Source: Hevea brasiliensis
Taxonomy: Eukaryota > Streptophyta > Magnoliopsida > Malpighiales > Euphorbiaceae
Direction: 5' to 3'
Length of the DNA: 64,000 nt
Assembly: GCF_030052815.1 (NCBI RefSeq)
Contig: NC_079493.1
Coordinates: 56,153,191 to 56,217,190 of the forward strand
Both the position numbers and the translations under genes were made by a program. The notes beneath the pieces are model-generated. The model had not been told where the DNA came from and searched no databases. It worked only from the letters and a program-made list of their open reading frames with translations. Of the stretch, positions 1 to 13,253 are shown one piece after another (positions within the stretch are counted from its first letter, which is position 1; each line of letters opens with the position of its first letter).

Positions 1-2899
1 CATGACAAGACACACTCACCCCAATAATCAAAATCAATGAGGGAGGAAGCTAGCTAAATAATGAGAACTCATCCACACTCACCTCAGACTGACAAGTCAA
101 ACAGGGAGGAATATAATCACACTCACCCCATAAATGGAGGAGGAACATAGTAACATTGTCATGCCAAATGTGAATCAAAACAATTCCAAATCACAATATT
201 TCATACAAACTACAAATCACATTTTATCTCAAAATTTCCATTTGCAAAGTAGGCAACATAATAATTTCCAAATAAAATTCCCAAAGTCAAAACAATAAAA
301 AATTATTCATAACTCATTTCTCCAAATAAATTTTCTGGTAAAAGCAGTGAATATAAAAAGTATTGCACACAGACACAATTTAAAACTATAATGTTCAAAT
401 AAATTTTTAAGTAGAAAATAAGAAATCAAAATTATTATGCACAAACACAATTTAAAACAGTAACATACAAATAATCATAGTTTATTTCAATTGAAAAATT
501 CAAAAGAAATAACAATTGTGAACAAACCTCTGATATATGCCTCTTGGCCCTGACTCAGTGTTCCTTATGCTTCTCAATATCCTTTTCAACTGAAACACAC
601 AATTTAAATGTTTCAGTACTCAATGAATTTGTTTCTAACAATAAAATCCAATATTTAAATTTTCTTGGTACTATTTCCTTTAATTCATTTCATTAGTCAA
701 CCTATAATATTGACCCTTGATTCACTCTAAGTGAGTCAATTTTAATGTTACCAATACGTCACATTTAATAGCCTTTTAGTGTTGGTACATGTTACCAAAT
801 TCATTTTCAAGTATATTGCATTTTATTGCAATTTGCCAGATTTCGGTGTACTATTTTGACCTAGCCGGACGACCTAGTTCCCTCAGTTTTTGGGTTTTGG
901 TCCAAACTACAAACTTGTAGGTCTATGTCTTATTGCACGCGAGGCAAAATTTCAGGTCATTCTGAGTTATGTAGACCAAGTTATGGCCAATTTACCAATG
1001 CTGGACAGAATGTACCAAAATGGTAACTTTAGGTCATTTTTAGGTCACTTTTGGTTCTACCAGTTTTGGTACCCGAATTTGTGCAAGCTATTTGACTTGC
1101 TTATGATCATTTCTGGGTGTCGGTGTCTTCATAAGAATTGTAGATATATGTCTAAAATATTCATGGTAAAAATTTTAGGTCAATTGGACCTATTTTGAGT
1201 GAGTTATGGCCAAAACACCAACTGCTGCCCAAATGGTCAATTTCAGGCTTTCAAAGCACTAATCCGGATTTGGTCATTTTTCAAGTCATCTTCCCCGTAG
1301 AATTTTGGTAAGCTTCCTTCATCAAAGTTGGCACAATTTGTGCCTAGTTTCACCTCCAATTGGTCTCATACCAATTGGAGCCACACACTTAAGGTTCTAA
1401 GCCAAAACATACACTGCCCTCTTACACGTTGTTCATCACTCATCAATTACACATCCTATGCTTACCAAGTTAACTCTTCCATGTTATTTCTGTTTTGTAC
1501 CTTACCATTAACACATTTAACAACAAATTTTTGGTCATTTTGGCAGCTTATAACCATTGTCAATATGCACACTATAACCCAGAATTTTCCAAGTCCAATT
1601 ACAACAATTAAACACATGAATGCACCTCATTTACATGTCCAAATTCAAACCTTTATACACACATACATGCTGCCATCCATAACAACATAATTCAACAATA
1701 TAATTCCATAAACCAAACCATGAAACAACACATTTTGATCTTCTTCATAAGGCTGCCACAAGTTTACACATGCCCATCAATTTCCACTTTCACTTTTCAA
1801 GCTTGCAATTCAAACCTTACGCATGGAATTCAACTTCAATACAATTAAACATTTAAATCATCATTCAAACCACTATTTATATGCAAGAATAAGTTGTTCT
1901 TATTGAGGTTCCATGGCTTCCAAAATGTACATTTCCACTAATTCATCAAACTTCAAAAATTCTTCCACAAATCAACTACCTACAACATCCACTCAAAGTT
2001 TAAGGAATAAAGGGAGAGAAAATAAGCACTTACTTAATTTGAAACTTGTTAAAAACTCATCAAAACCCTTCCTTCTTTCTGCCAATCTCTTTACCAAGTT
2101 GTGTAGGCAAGCTTTAATGAAGAAGTTGAAGTGAAATGAGGGCTTGAATGGAGGTGCATGGTGGTTCTTCATGTTTCGGCCATGGAGTTTCCATGGAGTT
2201 CCATTCGGCCATTGTTTTGAGAGGTTGAAGATGAATTCATCTTCTGTCCCAAATAGCTTTTACATCTGTCCACTTAAAGGTTTATTTAATCCCATAGTGC
2301 TCCACTAATCATCCTAAGCATTATAATAATCAACTTTAGTTAATTTCAATTACATCCCTTATATTTCCTTCATTTATTCTATGTAATTGACTTCTAATTT
2401 TTATGGCATTTCCTAAGTGCAATATCATTTATTTTTAATGGACATTTAGTTCAAAAGGCAACTCAGGGTGTCAATTGACCACAATGCCCTTATTCGGGTT
2501 GCATTCCTAATTTTTCGATAACACTGAGTTTTATCGTTTTCTCGCTTTCTCGTTTTTCTTTGTACTAATTAATTAATTTTTCTTTGATATTTCTAATGAT
2601 GTTTATAATTCAATAGATGTTTATTTAAGTCTAAAAAATATTTTCCAGGGTTCCCCGCAGTCCAGGGCTAGTCAACGGTCCTTGCCACAACTTCCCGAGG
2701 CTGTTACCCATCGCTACGGTTTTTTGCTCGTTTAACTTGGTTACATTTCATTGCTATTATTTTTCCTTTATTTTTCTTGTATTTTCCTTTTTTTATTCTT
2801 CTCACTAACATTTAGATGTAGTTTTAGGCATCCTAGCTGTCCGGACAGACACTAGTCATCGGAACAGTAGAACGCACTACCGAACATAGGGGTGTTACA
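1..2899 (-). repeat. T1 3' LTR (partial)
   Basis: This matches 6240-9155 nearly base for base. The outer end of the minus-strand LTR (TGTAACACCCC) is at 2899, next to the polypurine tract. About 960 bp of the LTR lie left of the window. Small ORFs inside (for example 890-1198) recur at the same place in the other LTR copy and run against the element; they are not called as genes. Confidence 0.85.
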
Positions 2900-2915
2900 A
2901 TTCTCCCCCCACCTT
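2900..2915 (-). other. T1 polypurine tract
   Basis: Read on the minus strand this is AAGGTGGGGGGAGAAT directly before the LTR start TGTAACACC. It is the expected primer site for plus-strand DNA synthesis and fixes the element's orientation. Confidence 0.85.
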
Positions 2916-3719
2916 AAAATAAATTTCGTCCATGAAATTTTACTTAATAGCCGTCTTACAATATTCACACGTTTATTTTCTCATTTTTATATGATCGTAT
3001 AATCTTCTTTCCTCTTAATTTGTGTAAAACTTTTAACAATCTAATATAATATTTACTTTATTTATATGGCACTAATCATTTCTTACTATCGTTCTGTCTA
3101 ATATTTCGATTCATTTTCCCTTCTTGAATGACCATTATGGTTGTATTAGAATTATTTATCTAGTCATTGGTCCTCTGACCATTCTAGTCAACAATCTTAC
3201 TCACATTCGTAACATTTCTTTATTATATCTGAACCAACTGTTCAAATTTTTACTTCCACAACTCTTCTTATTGATTAATATTCTATAACTTGCTTCCTTT
3301 TGTATTAAACTATAACCTTTCGATATTCTAACTTTTGAGTTTTAACTCCCTAAGTAGGATTTTCAAACTTATTTCCAACAATTAAATTCTGTCCTGGCAT
3401 AACTATACCAAAACAGATACCGTTGGCAACTATTCTCATCTTAGTGTACTATCGAGTAGTATGTAGCTCTACACAATAATCTCAAGTCAATACTGTAATC
3501 TGCAGCTTACAGTATAAACATCAAGAACATTGTATAGTTACTACGATACATCCCAATAGATTAAACTTTCCTATCCTTTTATCCTTTTCGAATTCACTAA
3601 TATCCAAAACTTATTCTGATTACAATATCCATTAACAATTACTAACTGTAACATCTTTGCCCTCATCTAGAGCAATTCCATTACTGTAACTTAATTTTAG
3701 GTAACTAACTTTTTTTTTT
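2916..3719 (-). other. T1 segment in place of pol, no coding seen
   Basis: About 0.8 kb of AT-rich sequence lies between the protease remnant and the polypurine tract. A chromovirus would have several kb of pol here. I see no RT, RNase H or integrase motif and no long ORF on either strand. The part next to the polypurine tract reads like the usual 3' untranslated end of this group. It is either a pol deletion scar or sequence picked up from elsewhere. Confidence 0.55.
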
Positions 3720-5103
3720 TTAATATGAGGGACAGCAGGAAGGCAAACAATACTGGTACTAACATAAAAGTATGCAGACCCCAAGTCAAACAATACATAT
3801 ATATATATTAGTTACTAGTTTAGAGAGTACTAGCAATGATGTCAAAAGTCTCAGCCTCTTCCCTCTGTTGTATAGTGTATACTATAGCTAAAGCATCACC
3901 CTGTTCTAGCTAATTCACAGTACTCTGACTTCTAGGTGTACTACCCCTACCTCTACCTCTGCCTCTATTAACTGATGGTAAACTATTTGGGGTAGAAACT
4001 TGGGTTGACCCCTCTGGTGTAGTAAATGATTCAGAACGACGTGGATTTATACAATCCCTAGCAAAATGACCAATCTCTCCACAATTAAAACATGCTCTTA
4101 TGGCTCTATAACATAACCCACTATGTGGTTTACCACAAGTTTCACAAAGTCGATCTGACAGCGCATTTCTGGGTTTCTGTTGTATTTGCTGATCGGATCG
4201 CGGTGGTTTCTGTCCAGAAGATCTATCTCTATTGGACTTCTTACTACCTCTGTTGTGTCCCCTAAAGTTTTTCCTCTTTCCAGTAGGACTACTGGAACTC
4301 TATTCTACTGACTTTCCCTCTTTTTCTATCTTCTCTGATTTCTTTTTCTTAGGGGCCACTTCAGATTCAATTCTTTCTAACTCTAATGCTTGAGAAATAA
4401 GCTCAGAGAAGTTGTTATGTTTGAATCTGACCACTTGTAATCTGATACTAGGCTTCAAGCCAGTTTCAAACCTCTTACATTTCTCCCTACTGGTAGAAAG
4501 TAGACTTACTGCATAATGGTTCAAGCGGGAAAATTCCCTTTCATATTCAGCCACCGATCTACTCCCCTGTTTCAGACTTAGGAACTCTTGCAGCTTCTGG
4601 TCCTCATAAGCATCAGGGACACATTTTTGTCTGAACTCCCATAGAAAATCATTCCATGTTAGCATTGAAGGTTTTACTATATTATGGGGAATGGTTTTCC
4701 ACCAGTCATATGCATCCCTCTGTAGCAGAGACACTGAATATTCAAATCTGAGCTCCTCTGTGCAGTGCAGTTTCTTGAACACCCTATCCACTCTCTCTAA
4801 CCACTGTTCTGCCTCTAGAGGATCTACTGTCCCCTTGAACTCAATAGCCCCATATTTCATCAATTTGTCATACTGTCTAGCAGAAGACTGTGGTTGTACT
4901 ACTGGTGTCTGTAGTGGAACTTGAGTAGGCACGTTACTAGCCATCTGTTGGAATATTGTAGCCATCTACTGAGCGAACTGAGTAGGGAACTGCAGTACTC
5001 AGGGGGCTGGTGCGGCTGATCCATTGACATTGTGCAGGGCTAGGGCATCCCCTTGCACCTCAGCCTCTATCGATTGATCGACTGAATGATCACCCTCTTC
5101 CAT
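3720..5103 (-). pseudogene. gag: T1 gag with zinc knuckles and start of protease, broken
   Basis: Gag would form the virus-like particle that packages element RNA. The likely start is the ATG at 5103 (MEEGDHSVDQ). The capsid-like domain is best seen in the 221-codon open stretch 4300-4965 (YDWWKTIP, EFRQKCVPDAY, VAEYEREFSRL). Two zinc knuckles follow near 4070-4140: CETCGKPHSGLC, an unusual short form, and CFNCGEIGHFARDC, the standard CX2CX4HX4C. A protease active-site relic (FDLGSAY, from D-x-G-S/T) sits near 3750. In-frame stops occur at about 4999, 4966, 4300 and 3910, so the copy is dead as a protein gene. Downstream pol is absent. Confidence 0.8.
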
Positions 5104-5276
5104 AGTCAATTCGAGGATCTTAGACCTCCTTAACAAATAAAACAAGGAGATTTCCTCCCGTTAGTGCATATTTATAATGTAATGTAATGTATGTATCAAA
5201 CAATGACATTGAGCAGTTGTACTATGAAGAAAGAATATTCAAATTATAGGTGAAAACAGAATTTTAAAAAAAAAAC
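5104..5276 (-). other. T1 leader between 5' LTR and gag
   Basis: A short untranslated leader holding small tandem repeats (taatg units near 5176) and a run of A next to the LTR. I looked for the usual tRNA-Met primer site (TGGTATCAGAGC) beside the LTR end and did not find a good match, so the primer site has decayed or differs. Confidence 0.5.
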
Positions 5277-8200
5277 TTGACACCCTACCCCTCCATAAGG
5301 CATAACATGATCCCGTAGTATACCTAATGAATTACCAACTTCTTCTACTGATAACCCATTAAATACACTACAAGGGATTTTAAAACTTTTCTTACTTTTT
5401 TTTACAGTGGTGAGCAATATTGACAGGTTTTACAAATTTTTTTTAACTGAAGTGAAACCAAATAACACATTTGAAGTATTTATAATTTCTGTAAAACTTT
5501 TGGCAGAGTGCCATCTATATTTTGAATAAAATAGTTCTTCAAAAACCCGTAAAAAGCACTTCAAATATATAATTCCTCAATCCCAAACTCCAACAATTTG
5601 TTCAACACAATAAATTTCTCAAACATTATCAACACAGTTCAACAACCAATTTCCCAGTGTTTTCAAAAACCGAGATAAAAGAAATATATCACAATTTTTA
5701 CAAGCCAAAACAATTTACAAATTTAGTTTACAATTTTAATGTATAATTTTAATTTACAACTGCTCAAAACCAAGAACAATATATACATACAGTGAATATA
5801 CATTACAATACAAAATATAAAATATGGTATACTCAATATACCCAATGAACTCTCAATGTAGCACTAGTAGCCTAGTCTGCTGCCCTGTCAGTCTGTCTAC
5901 CTGTGACAACAATGAAAAGCTATCGCTGAGTAAAATTTACTCAGTGGTGCACAATAACAATTTGAAATGCGATATATAAATCTTTTATCTACAATTCACA
6001 AATCAAATAATTCACAATTCCATTTCACAATTTACAAAGTTCATATAACACAAATTTGATCAAATAACTGAATAACACGGTTTTGCCAATCAATAACACA
6101 ATTTGATCAAATAACTGAATAACACACTTTTGCCAATTAATAACACAATTTGATCAAATAACTGAATAACACAGTGTTGCCAATTGATAACACAATTTAG
6201 GCCATGACACAATTTTTCCGCACATGTCGTGTTGTACATCATGACAAGACATACTCACCCCAATAATCGAAGTCAATGAGGGAGGAAGCTAGCTAAATAA
6301 TGAGAACTCATCCACACTCACCTCAGACTGACAAGTCAAAGAGGGAGGAATATAATCATACTCACCCCATAAATGGAGGAGTAACATAGTAACATTGTCA
6401 TACCAAGTGTGAATCAAAACAATTTTAAATCACAATATTTCATACAAACCAAAAATCACATTTTATCTCAAAATTTCTATTTGCAAAGTAGGCAACATAG
6501 TAATTTCCAAATAAAATTCCCAAAGTCAAAACAATAAAAAATTATTCATAACTCATTTCTCCAAGTAAATTTTTTAGTAAAAGTAGTGAATATAAAATTT
6601 ATTGTGCACAGACACAATTTAAAACTATCATGTTCAAATAAATTTTTAAGTAGAAAATAAGAAATCAAAATTATTGTGCTCAAACACAATTTAAAACAAT
6701 AACATACAAATAATCATAGTTTATTTCAATTGAAAAATTCAAAAGAAATGACAATTGTGCACAAACCTCTGATACATGCCTCTTGGCCCTGACTCAGTGT
6801 TCCTTATGCTTCTCAATATCCTTTTTAACTGAAACACACAATTTATAGTGTTTCAATACTCAATGAATTTGTTTCTAACAATAAAATTCAATATTTAAAT
6901 TTTCTTGGTACTATTCCCTTCAATTCATTTCATTAGTCAACCTATAATATTGACCCTTATTTCACTCTAAGTGAGTCAATTCTAATGTTACAAATATGTC
7001 ACATTTAATAGCCTTTTAGTGTTGGTACATGTTGCCAAATTCATTTTCAAGTATATTGCATTTTATTGCAATTTGCCAGATTTCGGTGTACTATTTTGAC
7101 CTAGCCGGACAACCTAGTTTCCTCAGTTTTTGGGCTTTGGTCCGAACTACAAACTTGTAGGACTATGTCTTATTGCATGCGGGGTAATATTTCTGGTCAT
7201 TCTGAGTTGTGTAGACCAAGTTATGGTCAATTTACCAATGTTGGACAGAATGTACCAAAATGGTAACTTTAGGTCATTTTTAGGTCACTTTTGGTTCGGC
7301 CAGTTTTGGTATCCGAACTTGTGCAAGCTATTTGACTTACTTATGATCATTTCTGGGTGTTGGTGTCTTCATAAGAATTGTATATATATGTCTAAACTAT
7401 TCATGGTAAAAATTTCAGGTCAATTGGACTTATTTTGAGTGAGTTATGGCAAAACAACCAACTGCTGCCCAAATGGTCAATTTTCAGGCTTTCAAAGCAT
7501 TAATCCGGATTTGGTTATTTTTGAAGTCATCTTCTAGGCAGAATTTTGGTAAGCTTCCTTCATGAAAGTTGGCACAATTTGTGCCTTGTTTCACCTCCAA
7601 TTGATCTCATACCAATTGGAGCCACACACTTAAGGTTCTAAGCTAAAACATACACTGCCTTATTACACGTTGTTCATCACTCATCAATTACACATCCTAT
7701 GCTTACCAAGTTAACTCTTCCATGTCATTTTTGTTTTGTACCTTACCATTAACACATTTAACAACAAATTTTTGGTTATTTTGGCAGCTTATAACCATTC
7801 TCAATATGCACACTATAACCCAGAATTTTCTAAGTCCAATTATAATAATTAAACACATGAATGCACCTCATTTACATGTCCAAATTCAAACCTTTATACA
7901 CATATACATGCTGCCATCCATAACAACATAATTCAACAATATAATTCCATAAATCAAACCATGAAACAACACATTTTGATCTTCTTTATAAGGATGCCAC
8001 AAGTTTACACATACCCATCAATTTCCACTTTCACTTTTTAAGCTTACAATTCAAACCTTACACATGGAATTCAACTTCAATACAATTAAACATTTAAATC
8101 ATCATTCAAACCACTATTTACATGCAAGAATAAGCTGTTCTTATTGAGGTTCCTTGGCTGTGAAAATGTACATTTCCACTAATTCATCAAACTTCAAAAA

Positions 8201-9155
8201 TTCTTCCACAAATCAACTACCTACAACATGCACTCAAAGTTTAATGAAGAAAGGGAGAGGAAATGAGCACTTACTTAATTTGAAACTTGTTAAAAACTCA
8301 TCAAAACCCTTCCTTCTTGCTACCAATCTCTTTACCAAGTTGTGTAGGCAAGCTTTAATGAAGAAGTTGAGGTGAAATGAGGGCTTGAATGGAGGTGCAT
8401 GGTGGTTGTTCATTTTTCGGCCATGGAGTTTCCATGGAGTTCCATTCGGCCATTGTTTTGAGAGGTTGAAGATGAATTCATCTTTTGTACTAAATGGCTT
8501 TTTCATCTATCCACTTAAAGGTTTATTTAATCCCATAGTGCTCCACTAATCATCCTAAGCATTATAATGATCAACTTTAGTTAATTTCAATTACATCCCT
8601 TAGATTCCCTTCATTTATTCTATGTAATTGACTTCTAAATTTTATGGCATTTCCTAAGTAAAATATCATTTATTTTTAATGGAAATTTAGGTCAAAAGGC
8701 AACTCGGGGTGTCAATTGACTACAATGCCCCTATTCGGGTTGCATTCCTAATTTTTCGGTAACACTGAGTTTTGTCGCTTTTTCAATTTCTCGTTTTTCT
8801 TTGTACTAATTAATTAATTTTTCTTTGATATTTCTAATGATGTTTATACTTCAATAGATGTTTATTTAAGTCTAAAAAATATTTTTCAAGGTCCCCCGCA
8901 GTCCAGGGCTAGTCAACGGTCCTCACCGCAACTTTTCGATGCGGTCACCCATTGCTACGGTTTTTGGATCGTTTAACTTGGTTACATTTCATTGCTATTA
9001 TTTTTCCTTTATTTTTCTTGTATTTTCCTTTCTTGTATTTCATTATTTTATGTCTCCTCACTAACATTTAGATGTAGTTCTAGGCATCCTAGCTGTTTGG
9101 ACAGACACTGGTCACCGAAACAGTAAAACGCACTATCGAACATAGGGGTGTTACA
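5277..9155 (-). repeat. T1 5' LTR, about 3.88 kb
   Basis: The left edge (ttgacaccctacccc) aligns with the clean LTR edge tgtcacacccgacccc at 9301 and tgtcacaccttacccc at 59179. The right edge is ggggtgttaca at 9155. LTRs this long are typical of Tekay/Del chromoviruses. Beyond the right edge a plus-strand gag begins at once, so T1 is inserted in an older relative. The left edge is degenerate, so its exact base is uncertain. Confidence 0.8.
6055..6195. repeat. Three 47-bp tandem units in the T1 5' LTR
   Basis: The string tttgatcaaataactgaat recurs at 6055, 6102 and 6149, exactly 47 bp apart, each followed by aataacac and a tgccaat stretch. The related LTR at 59179-61610 has only one such unit (near 59965), so the array grew locally. 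Confidence 0.85.
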
Positions 9156-9300
9156 GGTGTCACACCACCCCAAACTTCTGTGGTGCAACCTCAAGCTCTA
9201 GTCAGACAATATGACAAGCTGTTGAAGTATGGGGAGAATTCAAGGGTACAGTAGACCTTTTAGAGGCAGAGCAGTGGCTAGAGAGGATGGACCGAGTGTT
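9156..9300 (+). pseudogene. gag: Gag relic, part 1 (Tekay-like, plus strand)
   Basis: In plus-strand frames this encodes VVQPQALVRQYDKLLKYG, then after a frame change EFKGTVDLLEAEQWLER, closely matching the N-terminal part of T1 gag. It runs directly into the solo LTR at 9301 and resumes at 12873. T1 is inserted at its upstream side, so the gag start lies beyond T1 and off the window. It is a host element remnant older than both insertions. Confidence 0.8.
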
Positions 9301-12300
9301 TGTCACACCCGACCCCTCTGTAAGGCATAACATGATCCCATAGTATATTTAATGAATTACCAAACTTTGCCTACTGATAGCTCATTAAATACACTGCAAG
9401 GGATTTTAAAACCTTTTCTTATTTCTTTTTATAGTGGTGAGCACTTTTGACAGGTATTAAAAATTTTTAACTAACGTGAACAAAATAACAATTATGAGTA
9501 TTAATAATTTCTATAAAAATTTTGGCAGAGTGCCATCTGTATTTTAAATAAAACAGTTCTTTAAAAACCTGTAAAAAAAGCACTTCCAATAAGTTTGTTT
9601 AATCCCCAAACTCCAATAAATTTGTTCAACACAATAAATTTCTCAACATTATCAACTCAGTTCAACAATCAATTTTCCAGTGTTTCCAAAAGCTGAGACA
9701 AGATAATTATATCACAATATTTTTACAAGCCAAAATAATTTACAATTTTAGTTTACAACTGCTCAAGACCAAGTACAATATATACATACAGTGCACATAC
9801 ATTACAATAAAAACTACACAATATGGTATACTCGATATACCCGGCGAAATCTCAAAATGTGGCACAAGCAGCCTACTCTGCTGCTCTCTCCGTCTGTCTA
9901 CCTGTGATAGCAATGAAAAAGCTATCGCTGAGCCAATGTCTTAGTGGTGCACAACATTAAGAAAATATAATTTAAAACTATAAACCATAAATCATATGAA
10001 CTGTGGATACTTAAAATCATAGTTAAATTCAAAAGACATAGAATGTTATAAAGAATTTAAACTTCATTTCACAATATCACAATAAATATCAATAAATCAC
10101 ACACACAACTTAATCATGTTCCAAATGTCCAATTCGTCTCAAAAGCCAATGGCTAGTGAGGAATAACATAGCTAACTAACAATAATATGAGTACTCATTC
10201 TATTTGTCCTCAACAGGCACACACCTCAACACTTCAGCCAGATAGGGAACTCAGAGTCAATTCGTCCCACTAGACAAGATATCGAGGAATTCAATCAATA
10301 TACATAATAGCTGTGGTTTCAAACCATTTGCAATATTTTTCAAGTAATAAGTATCCATCAAATTTCCATTCAAACAATTTTTCACAATTTAAAACAATAA
10401 CATACAAATTGTCATAATTTATTTCAATTGAAAAATTCAAAAGAAATAACTGTTGTACACAAACCTCAGATAAATGCCTCTTAGCCCCGACTCAGTGTTT
10501 CCTTCCCTTCCCTGAGTCTTTCCTAACTGAAACACACAATTTAAAGTGTTTCGGTACTCATTTAAATTGTCTCTGACAATAAGGTCTAATAATTAATTTA
10601 TTTAATTCTATTATTTTCCTTAGTCAACCTATAATGTTGACCCTCGATGCACTCTAGGTGAATCAGGTTTAATGTTACCAATATGTCATATTTTGCATTT
10701 CAATATGCTATCAATATAGTGCAACTTACCATTTTTACAAGTTGGCATTCATTGCCAAATTATTTCAAGCATCATTCTATGTAAATGTCAAGTTCTCAAT
10801 TTTTGTGTGCTAGATTGGTCTAGCTTAAAGTTCTATTTTTCTTGGTTTTTAGCTTCTGGTCAAAGAAGCAAAATTGTAGCTCTATGTCTTATTGCACTTG
10901 AGATAAAATTTCAGGTCATTCTAAGTTGTATAGACCAAGATATGGCCAATTTACTAAAGCTAGATAGATTGCACTAAAATGGTAACTTTAGGTCATTTTT
11001 AGGTCATTTATGGTTCTAGCAGTTTTTTTACCCAAACTTGTGCAAGCTATTTGACTTGCCTATGGTCATTTCTGGGTTTTGGTGTCTTCATAAGAATTGT
11101 AGCTTTATGTCTAATCTATTCATGGTAAAAATTTCAGGTCATTTGGACTTGTTTTGAGTGAATTATGGCCAAAACACTAACTGCTGCCCAAATGATCAAT
11201 TTTCAGGCTTTCAAGTCACTAATCCGGATTTGGTCATTTTTCAAGTTACTTTCTGGACAGAATTTAGGTAGGCTTTCTTCATCAAAGTTGGCACATTTTG
11301 TGCCTAGTTTCACCTCCAAATGGCCTCATACCAATTGGAGTCACACACTTAGGGTTATAGGTCCATTTGCACACTGCCCTCTACATGCTTTTCAAACAAC
11401 AAACCAAACACATGTTTACTAATTACATTTTCACTTCTCATACCATTCTGCATTTGGCACTGACCAAAATCATTCAATTCTCTACATTATAGGTCAACTT
11501 GGACAGAATATAACCACTTCAAAATACACCAAATGCAGTCACAATTCATAAAGTTCAATCCCAACAATATATACACATAAATACTTCTAATTATCACACA
11601 TACTTTCATTAACAATTTGCCTAACTTATCACTATTATCCACACACATATATGCTGACATTTTTTTATACAATATTTTAACAATATTTCATGAACTCAAA
11701 CACTTCAATCTTCATCATGAGGCTGCCAAAAATTTACACATACACATCCACTTCCATTTTCCCTTTTCAAGCTTAACATTTAAACTTCACACATGGAATT
11801 CAACTTCAATACAATTAAACATTTAAATCAACATCTCAAACAACCATTTACATGCAAAGATAAGCTGTACATGGTGAGGTTCCATGGCTGCCGAAATGGT
11901 CCATCCCTAACAATTCCTCAAACTTCTTCCATAATTCAACTACCCACAACCTTAGTTATACTTTTAATGAAACAAGGATTGAAAATAACCACTTACCTCT
12001 TTTGGACTTCTTCAAAACCTCACCAAAACTTATCTTTCTTGCTCCCTTATTGATGCCCAAGGTGTGTAGACAAGGTTTAGTGAAGGAACCTAGTGGAAAA
12101 GGTGACTTGATCAAGGTTGCATGGAGGTCCTTCCATGGCCGGCAATGGTGGTTTGGAAGGGATTTTCAATTCAGCAAGGTGAGGACTTGAGGAAGAAAGA
12201 GTATTGTAGAATCTTAGTGGGACAAATTCTGGTTTTTTAATGCTTTAGATATTCCATAGTGGTCCACTAAGTGATTAAAGAATCTAAGTTAATGTTAAAC

Positions 12301-12872
12301 TTTCATTTATTCTACATTATACCCATAATTTTTCTTATTTATACAACACATAATATTTCATTTTTTTCATGGCATTTTCAAACTTTATTACCATTTATTT
12401 TTAATGGACATTTAGGTCAAAAGGCAACTCGGGGTGTCAAATGACCAAAATGCCCCTATTCGGGTTGCATTCCCTATTTTTCGGTAACACCGAGTTTTGT
12501 CATTTTCTCGATTTTCTTTGTACTAATTAATTATTTTTTTTTTGATATTTTTAATGATATTTATACTTCAGTAAGTCTTTAATTATGTCTCGAAACTAAA
12601 TTTCAAGGGTTTCCTGCAGTCCTGGAGTCGACTATTGCCTGTGCCGTAACTTCCCTGTGCGGTAACCCATCGTTACGGTTTTCAGCTCGTTTAACTTGAT
12701 TACATTTCATTGCTATTATTTTTCCTTTGTTTTTATTGTATTTTCCTTTATTGTATTTCATTATTTTATGTCTCCTCACTAACATTTAAATGTAGTTCTA
12801 GGCATTCTAACTATCCGGACAACACTAGTCACTGGAACAGTAAAACGCATTACCAAACATAGGGGTGTTATA
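9301..12872 (-). repeat. Solo LTR, Tekay-like, with 5-bp target duplication
   Basis: It starts tgtcacacccgacccc at 9301 and ends ggggtgttata at 12872 (usual end ttaca, one change). The flanking 5 bp are gtgtt on both sides (9296-9300 and 12873-12877), and the interrupted gag frame resumes right after. A single LTR with perfect duplication and no internal region is a solo LTR left by LTR-LTR recombination. Length is 3572 bp. Orientation is the same as T1. Confidence 0.92.
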
Positions 12873-13253
12873 GTGTTTAAGAAGCTGCACTACCCGGATG
12901 AACTAAAATTTGAGTATTCAGTGTCTTTGTTGCAAGGAGATGCGTATGACTGGTGGAAGACCATCCCCCACATTTTGGCAGAACCACCGGTATTGACCTG
13001 GGATGACTTCATTAGAGAGTTCAGACAGAAATATGTCCTAGATGCTTATGTAGATCAAAAATTGCAAGAATTTCTAAGTCTGAAGCAAGGCAACAAATTA
13101 GTGGCAGAGTATGAGAGGGAGTTCTCCCGCTTAAGCCACTATGCTAGGAGTCTCCTTTCTACCAGCAAGGAAAGGTGCAAGAGATTTGAGACTGGTTTAA
13201 AGCCCAGTTTGAGGATGCAAGTAGTGAGATTCAGACACAGCAACTTCTCTGAG
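12873..13253 (+). pseudogene. gag: Gag relic, part 2 (Tekay-like, plus strand)
   Basis: Continues the gag of 9156-9300 after the solo LTR. The frame is open here with FKKLHYPDELKFEYSVSLL, YDWWKTIP, EFRQKYVLDAY, VAEYEREFSRLSHYA and ETGLKPSLRMQVVRF. Homology to T1 gag stops abruptly at FSE (13253), where element A sequence begins. No zinc knuckle or pol follows, so the gag was cut by a deletion or rearrangement rather than by a clean insertion. Confidence 0.85.

Larger units (their letters stand above)
1..9155 (-). mobile_element. T1: gag-only Ty3/gypsy element, Tekay/Del-like, left LTR cut by window edge
   Basis: Two direct repeats, 1-2899 and 6240-9155, match at an offset of about 6240 and both end in ggggtgttaca. 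They flank a 2.4 kb internal region with gag on the minus strand, so this is an LTR element read right to left. LTR ends (TGTAACACCC on the minus strand), a G-rich polypurine tract and a gag with YDWWKTIP and VAEYEREFSRL motifs fit the Tekay/Del chromovirus group (family knowledge; clade call is inferred). No RT, RNase H or integrase lies between the LTRs, so the copy is non-autonomous. In a 180-bp sample the LTRs differ at 8 sites (about 4%). Confidence 0.85.

Noticed and set aside
4691..4924. Plus-strand ORF opposite T1 gag
   Set aside because: Shadow of the gag frame on the minus strand, with composition explained by gag codons.
890..8375. Matching ORFs at 890-1198 and 7130-7438, and at 1913-2134 and 8154-8375, as possible genes
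   Set aside because: They are the same positions in the two LTR copies of T1 and run against the element's sense; similarity follows from the LTR repeat. No domain is recognisable.
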